This document shows positions 8,866 to 15,864 of a DNA stretch of 64,000 nucleotides, piece after piece (within the stretch, counting starts at the first letter, position 1; every line of letters begins with the position of its first letter). The notes under the pieces are model-generated. The model made no database searches, had not been told where the DNA came from, and saw only the letters and a program-made list of their open reading frames with translations. The position numbers and the translations under genes were made by a program. The stretch spans positions 1,426,001 through 1,490,000 of the forward strand of contig NC_014831.1 of assembly GCF_000184705.1 (NCBI RefSeq), given 5' to 3'. Source of the stretch: Thermaerobacter marianensis DSM 12885 (GTDB taxonomy: Bacteria; Bacillota; Sulfobacillia; Thermaerobacterales; Thermaerobacteraceae).

Positions 8866-9489
8866 TCAGGGCCGGCTCGCCGCCGTTTGGCGCTCCACCG
8901 CCACGCTGGCATCGGCTGTCACGGTGAGAGGGATCGCCGCGACGGCGGGCAACCAGCCCAGTCGCACCGGGACCACCAGGCGGACGCCGACCGTGGGCTC
9001 CGCCACCCGCCGGCCGGACCAGGGATGCCGACGCGGGGAGGCAGGGGAGGCGTTGACGACCACCACGTCCACGGTGGCGTCCTCGGCCACCGCGTCTCCG
9101 AAGGCACGGCGCAAGCCGTCCTCCGCCCACTGCCGTGCCGTGGCCGCCGCCGCGGCCTCCCGCAGCGCGGGCTCGCCCCGGGCGAAGGCGTCCTCATCGA
9201 TCTCTTGCACCGCCGCCAGTCCGGCCAGGTCGGCCACCGCCTGGGCATGGGCCCGCACGACCACCAGGCGACCGGCGTCCAGGCCAAGTCCCACCGCCGC
9301 CAGCAAGACGGGCAAGACGAGGACGAAGGCGGCCGCCACGGCACCCTGTTGGCCGGACGGGCGGGCCGGCTGGCCGGGTGGTGCCCCCCTCGTACGACGT
9401 ATCGAACCGAAGCCGGGCCGGCGAATGCCAACGCGGCCGTGCGCCGGCTTCCTCCCCTCTTCCGGGCGGTGTCCCCTTGCAACCTCCAC
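8866..9489 (-). CDS. TadG-like pilus assembly protein (locus B)
   Basis: A 207-residue protein with one hydrophobic segment (QGAVAAAFVLVLPVLLAAVG, residues about 47-70) followed by GLDAGRLVVVRAHAQAVADL. This is the classic opening of Tad/TadG-type Flp-pilus proteins, where an alpha-helical pseudopilin anchor leads to an extracytoplasmic domain. The start is GTG preceded by GGAGGAA; the first 45 residues are basic and low-complexity. Last gene of pilus locus B, 186 bp downstream of tadE. It lacks the long C-terminal region of its locus A counterpart at 23940. Likely a minor pilus or pseudopilin component. Confidence 0.75.
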   Translation of the reverse strand: MEVARGHRPEEGRKPAHGRVGIRRPGFGSIRRTRGAPPGQPARPSGQQGAVAAAFVLVLPVLLAAVGLGLDAGRLVVVRAHAQAVADLAGLAAVQEIDEDAFARGEPALREAAAAATARQWAEDGLRRAFGDAVAEDATVDVVVVNASPASPRRHPWSGRRVAEPTVGVRLVVPVRLGWLPAVAAIPLTVTADASVAVERQTAASRP

Positions 9490-9675
9490 GGTCCGTTCCT
9501 CCCCTCCCCGTCTTCCGTACGGGACCCGACGGTCGTTCCGGCGCCGGGCGGGCCGGGGCCAGAACCACCAGGGGGAGCCTGGCGTCCCTTCCCGTCCCGG
9601 CCCCCCGCCGGCGCAGGGGAACCCGCGGGGTCCACGACCCCGCGGGTTCCTGGCCAGGTCCCTGTCGGCTTCGCG

Positions 9676-10095
9676 TTAGGTTCCCGGCGGCCGCAGGCGC
9701 TCGTTGCGGCCGCGCATCTCGATTTGCAGCCGGAGGCCGTTGGGCACCAGCTGGCGGATCACCGGCGTCACCGGTCGGACCGTCAGGGACAGGTGGACGG
9801 CCAGCTCGGAGCCGTACGCCGGTCGCCGGGGCTGGATCCGGACGTCGACCCGGGCCGGGTCGATGCCCCCCGCCCGGAGCTGGCGGGCGATGACCGCCCG
9901 CACTTCCGGCGTGTCCCCGCCCTCCACGATGGCCCGCCGCACCCCTTCCCGGGCGGCCTGGACCAGGACGATCTGGCGGTTCAGGATCAGGGTCAGGTCG
10001 AAGAGGCCGAACACCAGGACCGCCAACAAGCCCGCGACCAGGGCGAACTCGGCGGCAGCCGCACCCCGCTGCGCGCGCCGGGCACCACCGGTCAT
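9676..10095 (-). CDS. TadE-family pseudopilin (locus B)
   Basis: A 139-residue TadE-like protein. The N-terminus AAAAEFALVAGLLAVLVFGL with the characteristic EF pair, then DLTLILNRQIVLVQAAREGV, matches the TadE domain: a prepilin-type leader, one membrane helix and an aromatic/acidic turn followed by AREG. These minor pilins are needed for Flp fibre assembly. Its ATG overlaps the stop of the upstream Flp pilin gene as ATGA, so the two are translationally coupled. The C-terminal 85 residues are beta-strand-rich and presumably exposed. Confidence 0.85.
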   Translation of the reverse strand: MTGGARRAQRGAAAAEFALVAGLLAVLVFGLFDLTLILNRQIVLVQAAREGVRRAIVEGGDTPEVRAVIARQLRAGGIDPARVDVRIQPRRPAYGSELAVHLSLTVRPVTPVIRQLVPNGLRLQIEMRGRNERLRPPGT

Positions 10096-10319
10096 CCCCC
10101 GGCGTTCTCGAGTGCCGAGGTGATATCTTCGAGCCGGGATTGAATCGCGCCGCCCAGGTCCGTCAGGGCGGTAATCAGGACGATGACCACCAGCGCCAGC
10201 AGCAGAGCGTATTCCGCGGAGGCCGCTCCGCACTGGTCGCCCAGACGGGCCGCCCAGCGCCGCCACCGGGGCCACCGGCCCACCCACGCTGCGGCTACAC
10301 GCATGGTCATCCATATCAC
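10092..10319 (-). CDS. Flp-family type IVb pilin (locus B)
   Basis: A 75-residue prepilin. A basic leader of about 32 residues ends at QCG, followed by AASAEYALLLALVVIVLITA, the Flp motif with Glu at +5 and Tyr at +6 after the predicted cleavage glycine. The start is GTG eight bases after AAGGAGG. The mature pilin would be about 42 residues, small but normal for Flp. Cleavage would require a TadV/CpaA-type prepilin peptidase, which is not encoded in the window. A strong hairpin separates it from tadC upstream. Confidence 0.85.
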   Translation of the reverse strand: MIWMTMRVAAAWVGRWPRWRRWAARLGDQCGAASAEYALLLALVVIVLITALTDLGGAIQSRLEDITSALENAGG

Positions 10320-10361
10320 CGTTCCCGCCTCCTTCTCGACCCTTGGGGTCCGGCCGATTCC

Positions 10362-10383
10362 CCGCCCGCCTGGAGGCGGGCGG
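10362..10383. repeat. Inverted repeat upstream of the locus B pilin gene
   Basis: Perfect nine-base arms CCGCCCGCC (10362-10370) and GGCGGGCGG (10375-10383) around a four-base loop, about 45 bp upstream of the flp start in the 234-bp gap after tadC. No U-run follows on the minus strand, so it is more likely an mRNA-stabilising or processing hairpin that allows high pilin expression than a simple terminator. The role is inferred. Confidence 0.5.
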
Positions 10384-10553
10384 TCCGGCCGGCGCTGCAG
10401 AATGCCTAGCGAACCTCACACCCACGCACCGCTGCCCGAACCGCAACCCTCGCGCGCCTTGTGCCCCGAAGACGGCCGGGTCGGACCGGCCTGCAGGATC
10501 CGCCCGGGACACCCGCCCGTGGGGCCTGCTCCCACCCCCTTCCCTGGGTCCGC

Positions 10554-11459
10554 TCAGTGGTAGAGGCGGAGGAACTGCAGCACGTTGGGGAGCAGCACCA
10601 CCACCAGCACCGGCGGCAGCAGCAGCCCCATGGTGATCACCGTGAGCCAGAAGGGCAGGCTGTCGGCGTGCCGCTGGAGCCGGCGGGCGGCCAGGGCCCG
10701 CATGAGCCGCACCTGTTCCTCCAGGGTCTGGGCCAGCGGCAGGCCGCGGGTCTCGGCCTCCACCAGGGTGCGCAGGGCGACGGTCACCTCCGGGTCCGGG
10801 TACAGGCGTGCCAGTTCCAGCAAGGGCTGGCGCAGGGGCTGCCCGGCCCGCACGCGGGCGAAGGCTTCCCGGGCATCGTCGATCAGCGGCCCCTCCCCCA
10901 CGTCGTTCGCCACCTCCACGGCCTGCCGCAGGTTGAGACCGCCCCGGGCCGCCAGCGCGATGTCCTCGAGCCAGCCGGGCAGGCCATCTCGCACCCGTGC
11001 CGCCCGGCGCCGGCCGGCGGCCTCGAGACCGGCCAGAAAGCCCCGCCGGCCTGCGAGGTAGCCGGCCGCGGGCAGGAGCCACCACGCCGGGCTCCACCCG
11101 CCGGCGATCCCGGCCGCCAGCGCCAGGCATCCGCCGGCGGCGGCGCCGCCCCACGACGCCAGCCCCAAGGCACGGCAGACCCAGCGCAAACCGTCGTCGC
11201 CGGCGACCCGGTGCCAGCCGGCACGGCGCAGCAGCAGGATGAGGTCCATGTCCGCCGGGGGCCGGGCGGGCCACGGCCACCGGTCGATCCACTCGACCAG
11301 CGGCGGCCTGGGCAGGCGCACCAGCCCCTGCCCGTCCGCCCCGGCCCGCAGCCACCGCACCCCAACCGGGCCGGGGGTCGCGCCGCGATGCAGCACCCAC
11401 CATGCCCCGCTGGCGCCGGCGGCGCCTGCCAGGAGGGCCACGATCCATGCGGTCACCAC
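10554..11459 (-). CDS. TadC-like type II secretion F-domain platform protein (locus B)
   Basis: Inner-membrane platform protein of about 301 residues for Flp pilus assembly. A first membrane helix (TAWIVALLAGAAGASGAWWV) is followed by a second hydrophobic cluster near residue 125, and the T2SSF domain (LPGWLEDIALAARGGLNLRQ near 170 to about 270) ends in two C-terminal helices (SLPFWLTVITMGLLLPPVLV). Two adjacent GTG codons at 11459 and 11456 are candidate starts, both overlapping the previous gene's stop. It forms the downstream half of a TadB/TadC pair with the gene at 11453. Confidence 0.85.
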   Translation of the reverse strand: MVTAWIVALLAGAAGASGAWWVLHRGATPGPVGVRWLRAGADGQGLVRLPRPPLVEWIDRWPWPARPPADMDLILLLRRAGWHRVAGDDGLRWVCRALGLASWGGAAAGGCLALAAGIAGGWSPAWWLLPAAGYLAGRRGFLAGLEAAGRRRAARVRDGLPGWLEDIALAARGGLNLRQAVEVANDVGEGPLIDDAREAFARVRAGQPLRQPLLELARLYPDPEVTVALRTLVEAETRGLPLAQTLEEQVRLMRALAARRLQRHADSLPFWLTVITMGLLLPPVLVVVLLPNVLQFLRLYH

Positions 11460-12277
11460 GATCCCCCCGTCCCGGCCAGGGTGCCGGCCAGTCGCCGCAG
11501 GAGATAGATCCCGGCCAGCCACGAGGCGACACCGTAGCTAAGCCCCCAGCGCCCCAAGGGGTCGTTCCAGAGGGGGCGCACGAAGGCCGGGTCGAGGGCC
11601 AGGGCGTAGGCGGTCACCACCACAGGCAGGAGCGCCAAGAGCCGGGCCGAGAGGCGTGCTTCCGCCGTGCGGGCGGCCACATCGGCCCAGGCCAGCCGCT
11701 GTTCCCGCAGGCCGTGGATCACCGCCAGGGTGGGCCCCGTGGCGTCACCCCCGGTGCGGCGGTGGGCGGCGGCCACGGCCTGGCACCGCCGCAGGGCCCG
11801 CAGCCTGGTCCGCTCGTACCACTGGCCCAGCGCTTCATCCAGGGAAAGACCGGCCGACAACCCCGCGACGAACTCGGCCTTGGCAGGCTCCAGCACGGGG
11901 GCGACCACCTCCCGCGCGGCTTCCACCCAGGCCTGGCGCAGGGGCCGTCCCGCCTGCAGGTGGGCGATGACCGTCACCAGTACGCTTTCCAACGCCTCGG
12001 CAGCGGCGTCTACCGCTTTCCCGGCAACCGGGCGCCTTGGGGCCGCCAGGGCGGCAACCCAGGTCGGCCGGGACCGGGTCCACCGCCTCCACCGTCCCCA
12101 GGCAAGGGAACCCCTGGCACCCCCTTGCCCGTCCTGCCCGTCGCGGCGGCGCCTGGCCGCGTGCAGGGCCGCCCGCAGTTCCGGCCAGGCGGCAGCGGCC
12201 ATCCACGTGGCGACGGCCACGGCGGTGGCAAAGGCGGTTGCGCTAAGCGACGGGAGCGTCCCTGCGGAAGGCATCAT
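11453..12277 (-). CDS. TadB-like type II secretion F-domain platform protein (locus B)
   Basis: A 274-residue membrane protein with an N-terminal helix (SATAFATAVAVATWMAAAA), a central T2SSF-like cytoplasmic domain (SVLVTVIAHLQAGRPLRQAW near residue 98; FVAGLSAGLSLDEALGQWYE near 138), and C-terminal helices from residue 215 onward. Its ATG overlaps the cpaF stop (ATGA) and its stop overlaps tadC. The order cpaF-tadB-tadC is the canonical Tad arrangement. The sequence is shorter and more divergent than the locus A TadB at 18959, so the TadB label rests on position. Confidence 0.8.
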   Translation of the reverse strand: MMPSAGTLPSLSATAFATAVAVATWMAAAAWPELRAALHAARRRRDGQDGQGGARGSLAWGRWRRWTRSRPTWVAALAAPRRPVAGKAVDAAAEALESVLVTVIAHLQAGRPLRQAWVEAAREVVAPVLEPAKAEFVAGLSAGLSLDEALGQWYERTRLRALRRCQAVAAAHRRTGGDATGPTLAVIHGLREQRLAWADVAARTAEARLSARLLALLPVVVTAYALALDPAFVRPLWNDPLGRWGLSYGVASWLAGIYLLRRLAGTLAGTGGSW

Positions 12278-13524
12278 GTCGTCGGTGTCCCTCCCTCCGT
12301 CCCGACGGCGGCCGGTACCCAGGACACGGTTCCGTTACAGGCCGGCCGGATCGCACCGGGATAGGACGCGAGACTTACTGGCTCCAGCCGGCCGTCGGGC
12401 CGCACCTCGCAGATCTCCGCCACCACCCGCCGGCCGCCGGGAAGCCGCTGCTGGTGGACCACCACGTGGATGGCCCGGCTCACCTGCTCGCGCACCAGCG
12501 CGGGCGGCCAGTTCTCCCCTGCCATCAGGACCAGCTGTTCCAGCCGGCGCAGGGCGTCGAGACTGCCGTTGGCGTGGATGGTAGAGACCGAGCCCAGGTG
12601 GCCTGTGTTGAGAGCCTGCATGAGGTCGGCCGCCTCCTCCCCGCGCACCTCTCCCACCACCAGCCGGTCCGGCCGCATGCGCAGCGCATTGCGCAACAGG
12701 GTGCGCAAGGGGACGGCGCCCTGCCCGTCCAGGCCGGGCGGCCGCGCTTCCAGGCGGACCACGTGCCGGTCCGGGCCCAGGTCGATCTCCGCCGCCTCCT
12801 CCAGGGTGATGATCCGCTCCAGCGGGTGGGTGGCCGCCCGCAGCAGGGCGATCAGGGTCGTGGTCTTCCCCGAGCTGGTCGCACCGGAGATCAGCACGTT
12901 GCGGCGGGACCGCACGGCCTCGGCCAGGTACCGCGCTGCCGCGGGCGTCAAGGTGCCCTGCCGGACCAGGTCGTCCAGGCCCGGGCGCTGCCGGCGGAAC
13001 CGCCGGATGGTCAGCACCGGGCCGTCCACCGCCAGGGGCGGTACCACGGCGTGGATGCGGTCACCGTTGGGCAGCCGGGCGTCCACGAAGGGATGGGCCG
13101 GATCGACCCGGCGGCCGAGGGGCGCCACGATGCGGTTGATCGTCTCCACGAGATGTTCCGCGTCGCGGAAGCGGCCGGCGAAGGGCTCGATCCGGCCGTT
13201 CCGTTCCACGAAGATGCGGTGCGGGCCGTTGACCATGATCTCCGTGACGGCGTCGTCGTCCAGCAGGCCGTCGATCGGCCCCAGCCCCACCATCTCGGCG
13301 CAGATGGCCCGCACCAGCCCCGGAGCGACCCGGGTCCCCGCCAGGGCGCCCGGACGCACCAAAACCTGGGTGACGAAGGCTTCCAGGCGCTGGCGCAGCT
13401 CGGGGCCGGGCGGCTCCCGCAAGAGCTGCGGGCGCTCCCGCAGCAGCCGTTCCCGCACCGCTTCCACCAGGTGGAGGAACCGCCGCTCCTCCCATGAATC
13501 CGGGACCCGTTGCTCAACCGGCAC
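12274..13524 (-). CDS. CpaF/TadA-type secretion ATPase (locus B)
   Basis: Cytoplasmic hexameric ATPase that powers Flp pilus extension; 416 residues. Family signatures: GLGPIDGLLDDDAVTEIMVN near residue 80, the P-loop GATSSGKTTT near 215, an Asp-box-like region ITLEEAAEIDLG near 243, MRPDRLVVGEVRGEEAADLM near 285 (Walker B), and TGHLGSVSTIHAN near 310 (His box). All catalytic motifs are intact. It starts at GTG, overlapping the end of the TadZ gene by 11 bp. The N-terminal region is about 40 residues shorter than the locus A CpaF. Confidence 0.94.
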   Translation of the reverse strand: MPVEQRVPDSWEERRFLHLVEAVRERLLRERPQLLREPPGPELRQRLEAFVTQVLVRPGALAGTRVAPGLVRAICAEMVGLGPIDGLLDDDAVTEIMVNGPHRIFVERNGRIEPFAGRFRDAEHLVETINRIVAPLGRRVDPAHPFVDARLPNGDRIHAVVPPLAVDGPVLTIRRFRRQRPGLDDLVRQGTLTPAAARYLAEAVRSRRNVLISGATSSGKTTTLIALLRAATHPLERIITLEEAAEIDLGPDRHVVRLEARPPGLDGQGAVPLRTLLRNALRMRPDRLVVGEVRGEEAADLMQALNTGHLGSVSTIHANGSLDALRRLEQLVLMAGENWPPALVREQVSRAIHVVVHQQRLPGGRRVVAEICEVRPDGRLEPVSLASYPGAIRPACNGTVSWVPAAVGTEGGTPTT

Positions 13525-14893
13525 CGAACCTCACCCCCCGGGCCGCACCGTCCTGCACCCGCGTGCCGGGTCGCCAGCGGTGCCAGAGACGCCGCAGCGC
13601 CCCGCCGCGCTGGGGACGAACCGGCTCGCCCAGCAGTACACCCAGCAGCGCCGCCACCGCCTCTGCCACCGCATGTCCGGGTTGGGCCAAGCCCAGCGGC
13701 AGGCCTGCCGCCGTCGCCTGCTGGACGGCTTCCGGGTCGTCGGGGATCCAGGCGACCACCGGGCTGCCCAGGTACCGCTCCGTCTCGGCACGGGCGGAGT
13801 CCGCGCCGTTCCAGCGGTTCACGACCACACCCCAGTGGCTCCCCAGCCCGCCGTGGGCCCGCGCGTCCTCCAGCCAGAGGCGGGTACGGCGCAGGGCACC
13901 CGGTTCGGGCGTGGTCACCACCAGGACCGTGGGATCCGGCCCCTCGCGCCAGGCGCCGCCGGCCCCGCCCGGGGTCGGCGGTGCGTCGACCACCACCAGC
14001 TCGAAGGCGGTGACCGCTCGCCGCAGGACCTGGGGCAGGGTACGGGGTTCGATGAGCCCTGCCAGTTCCGGTCGTGGCGGTGCCGCCAGCACCCGCACCC
14101 CTGACCGGGCATGAACCAGCCACTGCTCGCTCCAGGCTTCATCCGTACCCTCCAAGAGGGGCTGCAGGTCGAGGACCGTGGGACCCGCGGGCAGGTCCAG
14201 GACCGCGGTGACGTCGGCCGCCGTCCAGTGGGCGTCGACCAGGGCGGTCCGGAGGCCGTGGGCGGCGGCAGCCACGGCCAGTTCACAGGCGAGCCACGTG
14301 CGCCCGGCCCCACCCTTGGCCCCCACCACCGCCACCAGCTGCCCCGTGGAACCGCCAGCAGGCGGACTCGACGACTCGTGGAACGCCGTTCCGCTCCCTA
14401 GCGCCGGCCTCGCGGTGCCCGGCGGCGTGCCGGCCGGGGTGCCGGCAAGGTCCACCGCGACCGCCGGGGCGCCGCTCGGCCCCGTGCCGGGCGGTCGCCC
14501 CGCGTCCTTGCCCGCCCCGGACGGCGCCGGGGCCTCCCGAGAGCGGGGTTCATCCAGCAGCCGGTCCAGGGAGGACACCACCCGCACGCCCGGTGACGGC
14601 CCGAGCAGGGCCGCCGCGGCGGCTTGCCACACGTCGGCGGGCGCCTGGGGCGGGAGGAGCAGGCACAGGTCGCCCTGCCGGTGGCGCTCCCGGACGATCC
14701 GGCCGCTGCGCAGCGCTTCCGCCAGATCGGAGGCTTGGACCAGCCACAGGTCCACAGGGCCCCTGGGGTCCGTCACCGCATCGGCCGTCCGGGCCAGGCC
14801 CGCCGGCTCCCATCCGGGACAGCGGGCTAGGCGCTCGATCTGCTCGGGTCGCAAGCCGACGCCGTACCACCATACCGTGCGGTCCCCTGTCAT
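13514..14893 (-). CDS. TadZ/CpaE-like pilus localisation ATPase with deviant P-loop (locus B)
   Basis: A 459-residue protein. Residues about 1-115 look like an atypical receiver-type domain without a convincing phosphoacceptor Asp. A Gly/Pro/Ala-rich linker (115-185) precedes a ParA/MinD-type ATPase domain (190-430). Its P-loop reads VGAKGGAGRTWLACELAVAA: the signature lysine (KGG) is present, but the catalytic Walker lysine is replaced by arginine. FELVVVDAPPT is the Walker B strand. TadZ proteins place the Tad machine at a cell site. The ATG overlaps the cpaB stop (ATGA). The altered P-loop suggests weak or absent ATP hydrolysis; the locus A homologue is canonical. Confidence 0.85.
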   Translation of the reverse strand: MTGDRTVWWYGVGLRPEQIERLARCPGWEPAGLARTADAVTDPRGPVDLWLVQASDLAEALRSGRIVRERHRQGDLCLLLPPQAPADVWQAAAAALLGPSPGVRVVSSLDRLLDEPRSREAPAPSGAGKDAGRPPGTGPSGAPAVAVDLAGTPAGTPPGTARPALGSGTAFHESSSPPAGGSTGQLVAVVGAKGGAGRTWLACELAVAAAAHGLRTALVDAHWTAADVTAVLDLPAGPTVLDLQPLLEGTDEAWSEQWLVHARSGVRVLAAPPRPELAGLIEPRTLPQVLRRAVTAFELVVVDAPPTPGGAGGAWREGPDPTVLVVTTPEPGALRRTRLWLEDARAHGGLGSHWGVVVNRWNGADSARAETERYLGSPVVAWIPDDPEAVQQATAAGLPLGLAQPGHAVAEAVAALLGVLLGEPVRPQRGGALRRLWHRWRPGTRVQDGAARGVRFGAG

Positions 14894-15744
14894 GGCGCAT
14901 CCTCCCCCTCGCCCACCCAGGCCGGGTCCACCAGCGGAATGGGGGCGCCGGCCGGACCGGGGGGCTGGTTGCCCGCCTGCCCTGCCCCCGGCGGGACAGG
15001 GGCAGCGGTCGATGCCGTTCCGCCGGCTCCTGCCGGCGACCCGGAAGCGGGCCCCGTGCCGCCCCCTGCCGCCGGCAATGGCGGAACAAACAGGTTGTCC
15101 CATGTCACCCCAGCGCTGCCGCCGCTCCGGGCCGCGGCCGGCGCCAGCGCCAGGAATACGCGACCGTAAGTCAGCGCATAGGCCAGCCGCTCCGCCTGAT
15201 CGCGGGAGACGGCCACCAGGACGCCCATCGGCCGGCCCTCCTCCCAGCGGCGTCCCTCCTCGTCGCGCACCTGGAGGACCGGTAGGTTCTCCAGCAGGGT
15301 CCGGGCCACGGCACCGGGGCCTTCCCCACCAACGAAGATCACGTCCACCCGGTCGCCGGGCTCGACCGCACCGCCCAGGCCTTGTTCCAGTCGGGCGGGA
15401 ATGAAGAAGGCCTGCTGGCCCTCCTCGAGGTATAGGGAAAGTCCGGCCCCTTGCCCCGCCGCCACGTCCGCCGCGAGAAGCGGTTCCCCGGCCTCCACGT
15501 CGCGGCGCAGGACCCGCCCCACCACCGCGGCCGGATCCGATACGGCCTCGGGGTGCACGGCGGCCGCCGGGACGTGGCTAACGGCGACCATACCGGGCTC
15601 GATCTTCAAGGGGGCCTGAAGCGCTTGGGTGGCAACCACCACGGGTAAGGACGCGGTAGCGTCCAGGTAGAGGACGTACGCACTGGTCCCCGCCAGCAGC
15701 GCGACGCCCAGGCTGGCGACCGCCCGCCACGAGATCCTGGCCAC
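14890..15744 (-). CDS. CpaB/RcpC-like Flp pilus assembly protein (locus B)
   Basis: A 284-residue exported protein with an N-terminal membrane anchor (VASLGVALLAGTSAYVLYLD) and a SAF-like domain (VVVATQALQAPLKIEPGMVA near 34; GRVLRRDVEAGEPLLAADVA near 75; VEPGDRVDVIFVGGEGPGA near 127), the hallmark of CpaB. The C-terminal 75 residues are Gly/Pro-rich and low-complexity. The GTG start follows AAGGTGGTGA. First gene of locus B, with a clear sigma-A promoter upstream that lies back to back with the S-layer gene promoter. In Gram-positives CpaB probably acts at the outer membrane face or cell wall. Confidence 0.85.
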   Translation of the reverse strand: MARISWRAVASLGVALLAGTSAYVLYLDATASLPVVVATQALQAPLKIEPGMVAVSHVPAAAVHPEAVSDPAAVVGRVLRRDVEAGEPLLAADVAAGQGAGLSLYLEEGQQAFFIPARLEQGLGGAVEPGDRVDVIFVGGEGPGAVARTLLENLPVLQVRDEEGRRWEEGRPMGVLVAVSRDQAERLAYALTYGRVFLALAPAAARSGGSAGVTWDNLFVPPLPAAGGGTGPASGSPAGAGGTASTAAPVPPGAGQAGNQPPGPAGAPIPLVDPAWVGEGEDAP

Positions 15745-15784
15745 GGCATCACCACCTTGCCATGATCTGGGTTGCCCTAGCCAG

Positions 15785-15814
15785 ATGCTACCTCGCCGGG
15801 GATGGGAAAGTCAA
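15785..15814 (-). promoter_or_regulatory. Sigma-A promoter for pilus locus B
   Basis: On the minus strand TTGACT (15814-15809) and TAGCAT (15790-15785) are separated by 18 bp, placing the start of transcription about 35 bp upstream of the cpaB GTG. The match is good and the spacing acceptable. The -35 box is three base pairs from the -35 box of the divergent S-layer promoter. Confidence 0.75.
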
Positions 15815-15817
15815 TAC

Positions 15818-15846
15818 ATGACAGTTATGGTTTTAGATGGTATACT
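15818..15846 (+). promoter_or_regulatory. Sigma-A promoter for the S-layer homology protein
   Basis: ATGACA (15818-15823) and TATACT (15841-15846) with exact 17-bp spacing. The predicted transcript begins near 15852, so the GGAGG ribosome site (15853-15857) lies at the very 5' end and the untranslated leader is only about 12 nt. Back to back with the locus B promoter. Confidence 0.75.
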
Positions 15847-15864
15847 CGATATGGAGGTGCGATC

